From: Phymatolithon calcareum
Taxonomy: Eukaryota > Rhodophyta > Florideophyceae > Hapalidiales
Direction of reading: 5' to 3'
Assembly (NCBI GenBank): GCA_977006965.1
Contig: OZ345366.1
Location: 558,001-622,000, forward strand
Length of the DNA: 64,000 nucleotides
Both the position numbers and the translations under genes were made by a program. The stretch's first letter is position 1, and each line of letters opens with the position of its first letter. The notes below the pieces were generated by a model. That model did no database searches. It was not told the origin of the DNA and saw only the letters and a program-made list of their open reading frames with translations. Of the stretch, positions 56,339 through 64,000 are shown in pieces.

Positions 56339-57356
56339 GATATTTTGCTTTGAAACTCAAAGGCGGGACTGGATAAAACAAGATTGGCTGCAGGTTCTGC
56401 ACTTCTTTAAGAGCGGAGTTCAATTCTCGCATATCAGCCACGGTTAATCGACTTATCCGTTGCTGATAATGGCTTTCCACGAATCCAGCGACAAGCAAAA
56501 CACCATGGCCAAGAAAGTTAAGCATACCGGTAACCGAAAGAAAGCTCGTAATTTCGTCTGAACTGGCCTTATCATTGTTTTGCTTGCGCCTCAGACGAGA
56601 AATGTCAAGAGGCTTTATAGTCTCCATGAACTCTTCCATTGATGCTCGAATGTCGCCATTGGCGTTGACATCAATACGTAGACGATTGAAGACAAAAGGA
56701 GGATGGGGATTAAATAATCCAACCTTGTACTCCGCGGATAAAGCATCGTGGAATCGGTGTATTTGAGATGGCTTTCCAGCCAGAAGGAAGTCGTCGACAA
56801 CCTTAGTAATGAACAGATCTGGACGACGTTTCGACTCTCGCAGTACGAATAGCTGCGGAAAACCAGGAATCTGTTGAAGCTTGTAGTAGGAAAGCATCCA
56901 TCCTTCTACGTCAAGCTGCCATAGCCTTCCAGAATCGACCAAACCATACGCAGGCTTTAGTAGTTTCCATCGCTCACCAGGATATGTCATCCAAGAGGTT
57001 GGAGGCCTCACATAGATGTCTCGCTCTATGTCCTTAGCTTGCAAATAAGCACCGGATATGTCGATTTTAGCGAGTTGGAGCCGATGTAAAGCAGCCATCG
57101 ATAGTACTGTTCGTATGACTGGAAACTGAGCAGTAGACGAATCAGATCGAAGTATGTCCTTCATTGAATCTTGATTTCCATGAGGGACCATTCTGCATTT
57201 CAGCTTGAATTTCCCAATATGTTCGTCCTTTTTCAGCGTGAAAAAGTGATGAGACGAAATAACATTTGCAGAACGCGGTATGTCTCTGATTGAGACCACT
57301 TCGACAGATTTTTGTACTTCTCCTTCTCGACATCCATAGCCTTCTTCAGCAGCCAA
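56112..57356 (-). pseudogene. pol: Copia-2 reverse transcriptase
   Basis: Visible motifs are LKCRMVPHGNQD, LAKIDISGAYLQAKDIERDI, KLLKPAYGLVDSGRLWQLDV and the catalytic box FITKVVDDFLLAG, where VVDD replaces the usual YVDD. The Tyr-to-Val change at the position before V-D-D is notable. The start of the domain (SIRDIPRSANVISSHHFF) lies in this frame, but upstream text continues in another frame from about 57300. The last part beyond about 56265 is out of frame. Confidence 0.85.
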
Positions 57357-58096
57357 TGAGGAACAAATTGTAATTGAAACTCTGTCGCAGGATTATGCCC
57401 AATAATATCCTTGACCTTTTCAAGAATTTTGTCCTCACTAGAAGGTAATTCAAGAGGAAGTTCCGATGGAGGCCTGAATGAATATTCTCCGATATCTTTT
57501 CCGGGTGAGTCATTAGATGTCGGCGAATCGATATCGAAAGATTGTCCATCGAAACTCTTCGAACGAACTGATTTCGAGAAGAGAGACCGCGAGAGTGGAT
57601 GACTAGCCCAGAGCACAGCTTCTTCTGAATGCTGAGTAGCTGATGATGAAGCTGGTGTTGAAATCGACATAGGAACGGGTCGCAAGTCATCATTCTCTTG
57701 ATTGAGGTCGAGCTCGATATTTTCCATCTCGTACAGTAAGGACGTAGAAGGTACCATACGAATGTCTTCATATGCCACGAGAATCTTGTGACCAGAGCCC
57801 TTAGAATTTCGAGATACCTCAACCAAGTGTTCTTTCGCGTCAGCAAGAAATCCGATGTTCCATATTCCTTGCTTATTCCCTTTAACGAAATAGTATACAG
57901 GTGTACCTTTTGGTAGAAGATTTTTCTTGATCAAGCTCGGGGCTCTCGAGGATAGCATGCGAGATATGGCTCTTCGAGCCATTTGTTCTTGATGTGCATC
58001 GAATATTTCCTTCGAGACTGCAGTTTGAGGCAAACCAGCAATAGAAGGGTGATATCCTCGAGCAAGTTCAAAGCTGCTGAGTTTTGAATTTCCTCG
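57233..58096 (-). pseudogene. pol: Copia-2 integrase C-terminal part and linker
   Basis: In the same frame as the integrase but separated by TAG at 58097-58099, the text continues ELARGYHPSIAGLPQTAVSK and NKQGIWNIGFLADAKEHLVE. Then comes an acidic Ser-rich linker that leads into the reverse transcriptase after a frame change near 57300. The region ties integrase to reverse transcriptase. Confidence 0.7.
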
Positions 58097-59248
58097 CTAT
58101 ACATTACCAAGGAATGTAGCTTTCGAGAGAATAGCAGAGCATGGAATTGGAATGCCATGTAGAGCCTTAAAACGCTCTGCGTCTTTCGTCAATCGCTGGA
58201 CGAGAAGACGAAGACTATTATGCCTTGCCTCCACGATACCGATTTTGTTGTGACGTCGAGCAGGACGAGGCTCAAATCTTGTTCCGCATGATTCAAGAGC
58301 ACGAATGAATGTGGAGTTTTTGAATTCTGGATCACCGGAAACAATCCTAGTAGGTCCATGCGAATAAACCCACAATTTTTGAAAGACTTCAGACGCAATA
58401 TCCATATCCTTGGAGGAAAGAAGTCTTGTTTCAGAATATCCACTCGCCTTATCCCTGGCGTAGAGAATTGGATTTCCACCAAGTTCTTGGATGAATAAGA
58501 AGTCAATCTGGACGTGGTCGTTGAACGTACGAAGAAGCTTGTCGAATGACACTTTCTTCGCACTGCTTGGTCTCCCAGTAGTTTTGCAACTGGTGCACTT
58601 TTGAATCGCCATCTCCAATGCTTGCCGTAATGGAGGCGTCAATATACTCGCTTGCTGACAAATGAGAATCATGTCCGGCAAGGAGAAATGAGTAAAAAGG
58701 TGAAGCTTGTTGGCGAACCATTTGCAATATCGCCCTTCATTAAATTTTGACGTATCGAGCCGGGCGATTGATGCATGCAATGATTTCACTGAGGAGAAAT
58801 AGTGCGAAAAAGACTTCTTCTGCGACGGAACGACCATAAGAAATGTGCGAACTACTCCGTCCACTTCGACGTTATAAATTGGCAGAGTAAGTTCCACAGA
58901 AGAGAGTTTTGCAACATTGGGGGGAATAATCAGGACTTCTCTGCTGTTGATAAGATCGGATTGATTTAGAGCGTCATTTCCAACAAGAAGTAGTCCATCT
59001 CCCAAAACAACATAGAATGGCATTTCAAAGCGAGTGCCATTGAGTTCAACAAGCGGTAGCTTCCACAGAGCGAAGACAATTTATGCATCACTGCAATTCA
59101 TGCCATATCCGTGGTAAAATGGTTCACAATCAAGCGAATGCAGTTCAAGAGGAATGTTCAAAGCGATACATAAGGCGGCGGCTGAACGAATACCACCAAC
59201 ATTTCGACCGCAGCCTGTGTCTATCAATGGATTTGGATCCCTTGACAT
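58097..59248 (-). pseudogene. pol: Copia-2 protease and integrase
   Basis: From Met at 59248 the frame reads RDPNPLIDTGCGRNVGG, an aspartic protease D-T-G site. TAA at 59081-59083 interrupts it. The integrase core follows: QIDFLFIQELGGNPI (first Asp), IVSGDPEFKNSTF (second Asp) and HNKIGIVEARHNSLR (Glu), with a C-C pair in CTSCKTTGRPSS upstream. The D-D-E set is intact. TAG at 58097 ends the frame. Other copia elements of this type carry a single Gag-Pol frame, so the breaks indicate inactivation. Confidence 0.82.
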
Positions 59249-59298
59249 TGGAAATAGGTCAGAAACGGCCCCCTGTCCAGAAGTGAAACTTCTCTGGA

Positions 59299-59890
59299 CT
59301 AGGAGCCCCTGCGGAAAAAATTCATTCCATCTTTTTCATTGCCTTTTGAACCTGTCTCATGGTATTTGCCTTCCTTACGACGCTTTTTCGTGAAGAAGCT
59401 AGGAGAATTACAAGAAGTGTCTCCTCGAATGTGATCTTCGGCTCCACAGTCGAAACAGAATCTTTGATTTGTCCGTTTCTGTAACTTTTGCACCTTTGAT
59501 GATTTTGGTTGCGAAGGTGCGGTGGAAAGCATCGATCCAGAAGCAGTCTGCTTCTTTTTCGGCGGGTTTAGGGGAGGAACTGAGCGTTCTGCTCTGAGAT
59601 CTCTTAAACCAGCCAACATGGCAGACTGAACCATAGAGTTAATTTCCTCTCGAGTGAAAATAGTCTTGTCCTGTTCAGTACTTGACTGCTCAAGAGATCG
59701 AATAACGGAGACAGCGTCATCAAGAGTGATTGGAGCTCTGGGAGGTGCAACTGAGCTTCGGCGTGACGATCCTCTCTGAGCTTCCGGAGGAGCTGTTGAC
59801 CTGGTAATGACTCCAATGAGGAGCTCAAGTGCTTGGTTGATAGCAGAATGCACTTGTTGGAGCTTCTCAGTTGGGGAAGGAATGTCTTCA
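59299..59890 (-). pseudogene. gag: Copia-2 Gag C-terminal part with zinc knuckle
   Basis: This frame continues Gag after a one-base shift near 59890. It includes VHSAINQALELLIGVI, a Ser/Pro-rich segment and the knuckle CFDCGAEDHIRGDTSC, a C-x2-C-x4-H-x6-C variant with longer last spacing. It stops at 59299. Confidence 0.7.
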
Positions 59891-60566
59891 CTTGACTAAG
59901 TGCCAATCCGGACGAGAGCGTTTCCTTCACCTTCTCTAAGTCTTTGGAGTCTCGATCTGTCAGAGTATATGGTGCCTTCTTCTCCTTATCCTTTCGAGAC
60001 TGAGCAGCGTTGATTAACTGAATCTTCGCGCTCTGATGAGTAGTCTCTCCAAGATTGGCGTTCCCGAGTAACGTTATAGCGAGAACTTCGCCCACTTGGG
60101 TTGAGGAAGACACCCCTGCATGGATTAAGTGCTGCGAAGCAAGACCATGAAACCGAGAAACAAACTGGGTGAGCGACTCGTTCTTGTTTCGCTTGCACTT
60201 CACAACTCTGTTGAACGAGTTGATCAAGCGAGTGATGACGACGATAGGAGGGTCAACCGCAATGAGATCCACAATCTCCCAGACGGCGGCGACCTGGTCG
60301 TCTTGCTTGTAGTCGATCAACTTGCTCTCCTGTGCATGATCGACGATCGACTGCTGCGCAAGTGGAAGCGCTCGGTCATAGAGGTGACGACCGAGAGTGG
60401 CGAAGACAGTTTTATAATGCTTGTCTTCGCCTCTTGCAGCTCCGACCGTAATTAAGTCGACCCAGTTCTCGACACTCTTCCGCCAGGCGTAGAGATCCTG
60501 GCGAGGGGAGAACTTCGGCGGATCGGCGATGCCGCGTACGGCACTTGGCTCAGACCCTGGGCCCAT
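59604..60566 (-). CDS. gag: Copia-2 Gag N-terminal part
   Basis: The ATG at 60566 lies inside the primer-binding site, three bases from the LTR, and gives MGPGSEPSAVRGIADPPKF, then DLYAWRKSVENWVDL. The copia Gag helix pattern continues through FNRVVKCKRNKNESLTQFVS. The genuine Gag frame lasts to about 59890. Beyond that the ORF is an out-of-frame tail, and the zinc knuckle lies in the other frame. The product would form the element particle. Confidence 0.8.
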   Translation of the reverse strand: MGPGSEPSAVRGIADPPKFSPRQDLYAWRKSVENWVDLITVGAARGEDKHYKTVFATLGRHLYDRALPLAQQSIVDHAQESKLIDYKQDDQVAAVWEIVDLIAVDPPIVVITRLINSFNRVVKCKRNKNESLTQFVSRFHGLASQHLIHAGVSSSTQVGEVLAITLLGNANLGETTHQSAKIQLINAAQSRKDKEKKAPYTLTDRDSKDLEKVKETLSSGLALSQVKTFLPQLRSSNKCILLSTKHLSSSLESLPGQQLLRKLREDRHAEAQLHLPELQSLLMTLSPLFDLLSSQVLNRTRLFSLERKLTLWFSLPCWLV

Positions 60567-60569
60567 AAC
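60556..60569 (-). promoter_or_regulatory. primer-binding site of Copia-2, overlapping the gag start
   Basis: On the minus strand GTTATGGGCCCAGG follows the LTR end directly. It is complementary to the initiator tRNA-Met anticodon region, as in Copia-1. The ATG within it is the complement of the CAU anticodon and also starts gag. Confidence 0.85.
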
Positions 60570-60903
60570 TGTTGTATGTTGTATAGGATAGTACACGCAG
60601 CACAGTATAGGTAATGACACGTGCACGCGTACGCGGCGAATAATAGGGCACAAAACCCCCGGAGGAAAGAAACGAGCCTCCGGTATTTATTCATATAGTC
60701 GGCGCACACAGAATGCGCCGACACGACTCCAAGAACGAAAAGGGCAAAGAGCAGCAAGGTAAGTGCGCGCGTCTTCTTCTGCCTCTCTTCTCCTGAACGA
60801 GAAGTTCGGCGCGTGCCTATATGTCGGCGCGAGATTGAAGTATGATCACTAACACAAAAATATCTTCTTATGATAAATGCCACGTGTATCGATATGACCA
60901 ACA
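60570..60903 (-). repeat. 5' LTR of Copia-2
   Basis: The LTR is 334 bp, about 99 percent identical to 48727-49060. It abuts an inverted related LTR at 60904. Confidence 0.92.
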
Positions 60904-61208
60904 CACGTGGCATTTATCATAAGAAGATATTTTTGTGTTAGTGATCATACTTCAATCTCGCGCCGACATATAGGCACGCGCCGAACTTCTCGTTCAGGAG
61001 AAGAGAGGCAGAAGAAGACGCGCGCACTTACCTTGCTTCTCTTTGCTCTTTCCTCTTGGTTCGTTTCTGGGGTTCTACCCCACACTCTAATAAATACCGG
61101 GGGCTCGTTCCTTTCCTTCGGGGGTTTCTGCCCGCTACTATTGCCGCGTGCGCGAGCACGCATTCTACCCTACACTGCGCTACGTGTCATACGCTGTATC
61201 ATACAACA
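60904..61208 (+). repeat. inverted, truncated LTR of a Copia-2 relative
   Basis: On the plus strand it matches the Copia-2 LTR from its 18th base. The first 134 bp (60904-61037) are identical, then identity drops to roughly 70-75 percent up to ATACAACA at 61208. It is followed by TATAC (61209-61213), the same five bases that precede Copia-2 at 48722. Confidence 0.85.
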
Positions 61209-61213
61209 TATAC

Positions 61214-61456
61214 AGGTTCTCATACACGAAAAGGGTTTCGGCAAGGCGAACCTCGATTTGGAGAATATTTGCTCTAAGTGGATAAATATTCAGTGTGACT
61301 TGTCCCTTACGTGGTATAAGAATAAAGAGCTCTTTAATGCCCATAAATTAGGGGAAGAGCACAAAAATCAAAAATCGCTATTGAGCGCCTTCTCAATTTG
61401 GCGCATCAAACGACCGAGATCAAGAAATTTACAAACGTATCGAAAATACCATCGAT
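61214..61456 (+). pseudogene. gypsy leader remnant after the copia nest
   Basis: A frame open from 61214 reads VLIHEKGFGKANLDLENICS and LGEEHKNQKSLLSAFSIW to a stop near 61456. It probably continues the leader region interrupted at 48726. No domain is recognised. Confidence 0.35.
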
Positions 61457-61756
61457 AAGTACCAGTGCGATTATCAAATCGTTAAAGTATCAAAGGAAAA
61501 ATCATAAGCATTAGTGATAAGCACTTGATATCAAACTGATCATTGCTTGATCATTGTTAAATAAACTAAATTGGGATTAAATAAATATTCATGTTGTTAT
61601 AAATCTATCGTCGGAAAACTCTGGTTACTTTGTATCCTCATTAACAATTTCGTCTATTAGGTGTTACCTAGGACGACCGACTGGGACAAAGGTTCGACAA
61701 ACGCGACAAGGACACAGAAGGAGAATAGCAATAACCTCAGGAAATATTAAAACAAA
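61457..61756. other. gypsy untranslated region
   Basis: AT-rich DNA between the leader remnant and gag. A possible LTR end (CATTAACA near 61650) was considered but not confirmed. Confidence 0.35.
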
Positions 61757-62592
61757 ATGGAACATATACAACAGCAGCAAGAACAGGCGCAAGTTATTCA
61801 AAACTTGCAGACTGCCGTCACAGGACTACAGCAACAATTACATAATGCAAATCAAGCATTTATAAACCTGTCTTCGAGCAACCGCTCGTTAAGAACAGTA
61901 AGGCCAGACAAATTTAGCGGACAGAATGTTCGTAGCTGGTTGCAATCAATTCAAAATATACTTGACAACCAAGCAACGGCGCCCGATGAGGCACACAAAA
62001 TCAAGTATGCTGTTAGTTACCTTACTGGGGATGGATTACAATGGTGGGAACTGATAAATGTAAGTACCCAAGTTAATATTACAACATTTGAAGAGTTCAA
62101 AAAAAATTATTGAAGTATTTCGAACCCGTTAGTAGGGAAGTTAACGCGAGAAAAGCACTCAGTACGTTAAAACAAATGGGAGCTTACAGCTCAGTTTCAT
62201 CATATAATGCGGAGTTTTCTAAATGGTTACTCCAAATCCCGACTATGGCTAATGATGAACAGGTCTTCCATTACAGCCAGGGATTGAAGAATAGAATAAG
62301 AGTGGAGATAGAGAGATCTGAAACAACATCACTCCAAGATGCATTGAGAATTGCTGATCGAATGGACAAGATATACACTAGTGGACCATTCCCATTCCAA
62401 GGAGGAAAAAATAATGGGGTTACACCAATGGAAATTGGGATTTTTCCTCAGAAGAATAAATTTGTAAAACTATCTCCAGAAGAAAGAACAAAACGGATGG
62501 AACAAAACAAGTGCTTTCTATGCAAAGGAGTTGGCTGCCGTGCGATTAAACATTCACGGAGGAAGCCAAAAAACCAATTCAACCGTTATTAG
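61757..62592 (+). pseudogene. gag: Ty3/gypsy Gag, frameshifted
   Basis: ATG at 61757 begins a Gln-rich N-terminus (IQQQQEQAQVIQNLQTAVTG), followed by the retrotransposon gag core RPDKFSGQNVRSWLQSIQNI and YLTGDGLQWWELI. At 62099-62106 a run of eight A leads to a stop. In the other frame the core continues KYFEPVSREVNARKALSTLK and YNAEFSKWLLQIP. The zinc-knuckle region NKCFLCKGVGCRAIKHS is near the end. One extra A would keep the frame, so this is either a one-base contraction or a slippage site. Confidence 0.85.
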
Positions 62593-62612
62593 GGCTCGGC
62601 ACTAAAACGGGT

Positions 62613-63110
62613 GTGTGTATAGTAGCCGATGAAAACAAAAAACGAGAAAAATACAAAAAAGAGAATAGCGTGCACGAAAAAGAGACAACTCAGAGTAATT
62701 GTGAAGGTGAGGAAACTAAGGGTAGTTTCCAAGAGACTGCGAAGCTTGAGGGAATCAAGAGGCATCCCCAAGATACTAAAAAGCAGAAAAATACTGCCGA
62801 GACTGAGCGGAGTCTCGAGGTGGAGTCTGAGCCTATTTTCCACAATAGGGTACCAAGAGATAAAAAGCAGAAAAATACTGCAAGAGTTTGTACGTTCTCT
62901 CCGTACAGAAAAAGGCCTAACAAGAGGCAAGCACTATTGGTTTTCAGAGGAGAAATAGTAAGGCCAAGTGGCAAATTCTACTGTAAAACCTTAGTGGATA
63001 ATAATCATATCAAAGGATTTTGCGCAAAAATTAGAGCTCAGGAGAGAGAGAACTATCCTCAAAGCAGAACTTTGGGACGGAACACTTGTCGAAATGGACT
63101 TATGTTCTGA
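62613..63110 (+). pseudogene. Ty3/gypsy linker and protease region, degenerate
   Basis: A Lys/Glu-rich linker contains the segment KKQKNTA twice. It is followed by protease-like text EIVRPSGKFYCKTLVDNNHI, where functional elements have L-V-D-S-G-A. The Ser-Gly of the catalytic site is lost (D-N-N). The frame then changes before the rest of pol. Confidence 0.6.
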
Positions 63111-64000
63111 AAATCTGGGATTACGTATCCGACAGGCAATCTTCAATATACGCCCGTGATTGGATCGCCTACGACATAATCTTAGGAAAGAGCTGGCTAA
63201 CAGTAGTCAATCCTATAATAGATTGGACTCGAAACAGAATTCGTATTAACATTAATGACCAGATTATTACTCTGGACGCAGAGGCGCATAAGCATGGGGC
63301 ATCCCTCCTGAATAGCATGCTTACGAGTAAACAGTTCGCGAGGTTAGCAGAAAAGAGAAATAGTACTTTTTACCATGTGCTTCTAAAACCATCCGGGGAT
63401 GATCATTTTAACGAAGAACGCAGTAACGGTATCAAGGAAATATTGCAAAAATATGAGGATGCTTTCCCTGAAAGGTTACCTCCGGGATTACCTCCACTGA
63501 AAAACATTGAAATGACGATCCATTTGGAAGAAGGATCAAAACCAAAAATTGGTCCAATGTATAAATTATCTGTCTTAGAATTAAAAGAAATGAAGAAACA
63601 ACTCGAAGAAGCATTAGCAAATGGCTTCTTTCGACCAAGTGTGAGTCCTTGGGGAAGCCCAGTCCTATTTACGAAAAAGAAGGATGGAACGTTTCGTATG
63701 TGTATAGACTACAGAGCACTCAACAAACAAACAATTCGGAATCAAGTTCCATTACCTCGCATAGACGAAGTTTGGGACCAATTAAGTGGAGCAAAATTCT
63801 TCTCCACTCTCGATTTAAGAAGTGGTTATCACCAAATCCGTATAAAAGAATCCGATATTGAAAAAACTGCATTCCGAACGCGCTATGGACAGTTTGAATA
63901 TATGGTAACTCCGTTTGGATTAAGTGGAGCTCCAGGATGCTTTCAAACCTTAATGAATAATGTCTTCAGACCATATCTGGATAAATTTATCCTCGTATAT
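63035..64000 (+). CDS. pol: Ty3/gypsy reverse transcriptase, C-terminus beyond the right edge
   Basis: The frame is open from 63035 to the window end. It begins with the end of the protease ([19 protein letters not shown]), then the linker [11 protein letters not shown], and the reverse transcriptase motifs in order: [64 protein letters not shown] and [12 protein letters not shown]. The window ends at FILVY, just before the catalytic Y-I-D-D. This motif set is typical of gypsy/Metaviridae-like plant and algal elements. No stop occurs within the visible part. It copies element RNA into DNA within the particle. Confidence 0.93.

Larger units (their letters stand above)
48727..60903 (-). mobile_element. 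Copia-2: Ty1/copia retrotransposon with an antisense ORF, carrying nested Copia-1
   Basis: Two 334-bp LTRs in the same orientation (48727-49060 and 60570-60903) differ at about four positions. On the minus strand the order is LTR, primer-binding site, gag, protease, integrase, reverse transcriptase, RNase H, a 1.7-kb segment with an ORF in the opposite direction, polypurine tract, LTR. Integrase before reverse transcriptase defines the copia type. Without Copia-1 the element would be about 7.1 kb. Sense genes contain several frameshifts and stops. The outer flanks do not match (TATAC at the left, CACGT at the right), so the right junction was altered after insertion. Confidence 0.88.

Noticed and set aside
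47728-61660. A single very long gypsy LTR containing the whole copia nest
   Set aside because: Plausible TG and CA ends exist, but without the 3' LTR, which lies outside the window, the boundaries cannot be tested.
1-64000. CRISPR array, prophage or bacterial operon
   Set aside because: No regularly spaced repeats, no ribosome-binding-site spaced gene series; introns and eukaryotic retrotransposons show a eukaryotic nuclear sequence.

Overview
This is a nuclear window from a photosynthetic eukaryote. The clearest organismal marker is a spliced gene for a cytochrome c6 precursor with a thylakoid-lumen presequence. Together with the low intron density and the heavy load of LTR and DNA transposons, this suggests a red alga, possibly a florideophyte such as Chondrus. 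That placement is inference. Host genes are few: a WD40 protein cut by the left edge (1-984, minus), cytochrome c6 (2304-2943, minus, three exons), an unrecognised Ala-rich charged protein (20499-21287, plus) and a CCCH/C2H2 zinc-finger protein (21347-23764, minus) that converges on it with a 59-bp gap.

Almost everything else is mobile DNA. From 3.0 to 7.7 kb there are pogo/Tc1-mariner-like MITEs, one holding two long perfect palindromes, a small hAT-like MITE with an 8-bp target duplication, a 191-bp perfect tandem duplication, and a 5'-truncated LINE whose RNase H domain is split by a Tudor-like insertion. From 7957 to 12054 lies a complete TIR-bounded DNA transposon with ATTT target duplication. 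It carries a protein resembling the DUF7869-type transposase-like family, broken mainly by in-frame TAA codons. From 12 to 47 kb there are long AT-rich gene-free tracts, a 703-bp hAT-like element, a non-autonomous LTR element with apparently identical LTRs (29644-31499), and several decayed transposase and LINE fragments.

The right quarter is a nest. A Ty3/gypsy element (48.2 kb and 61.2-64.0 kb, off the right edge) is interrupted by a minus-strand Ty1/copia element, Copia-2 (48727-60903). Between its RNase H and its 3' LTR, Copia-2 carries an antisense ORF. That ORF starts with a close copy of the histone H3 N-terminal tail and ends in a possible Cys-His-Asp protease-like region. A second copia element, Copia-1 (49920-54985), has inserted into this ORF with a 5-bp duplication; discounting that insertion, the two halves form one open frame of about 410 codons. 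Both copia elements have a primer-binding site matching the anticodon region of initiator tRNA-Met. This H3-tail ORF is the most unusual object in the window.

No tRNA, rRNA or CRISPR array was recognised. Target-site duplications and LTR ends were read base by base. Family names come from motif recognition, not from searches.
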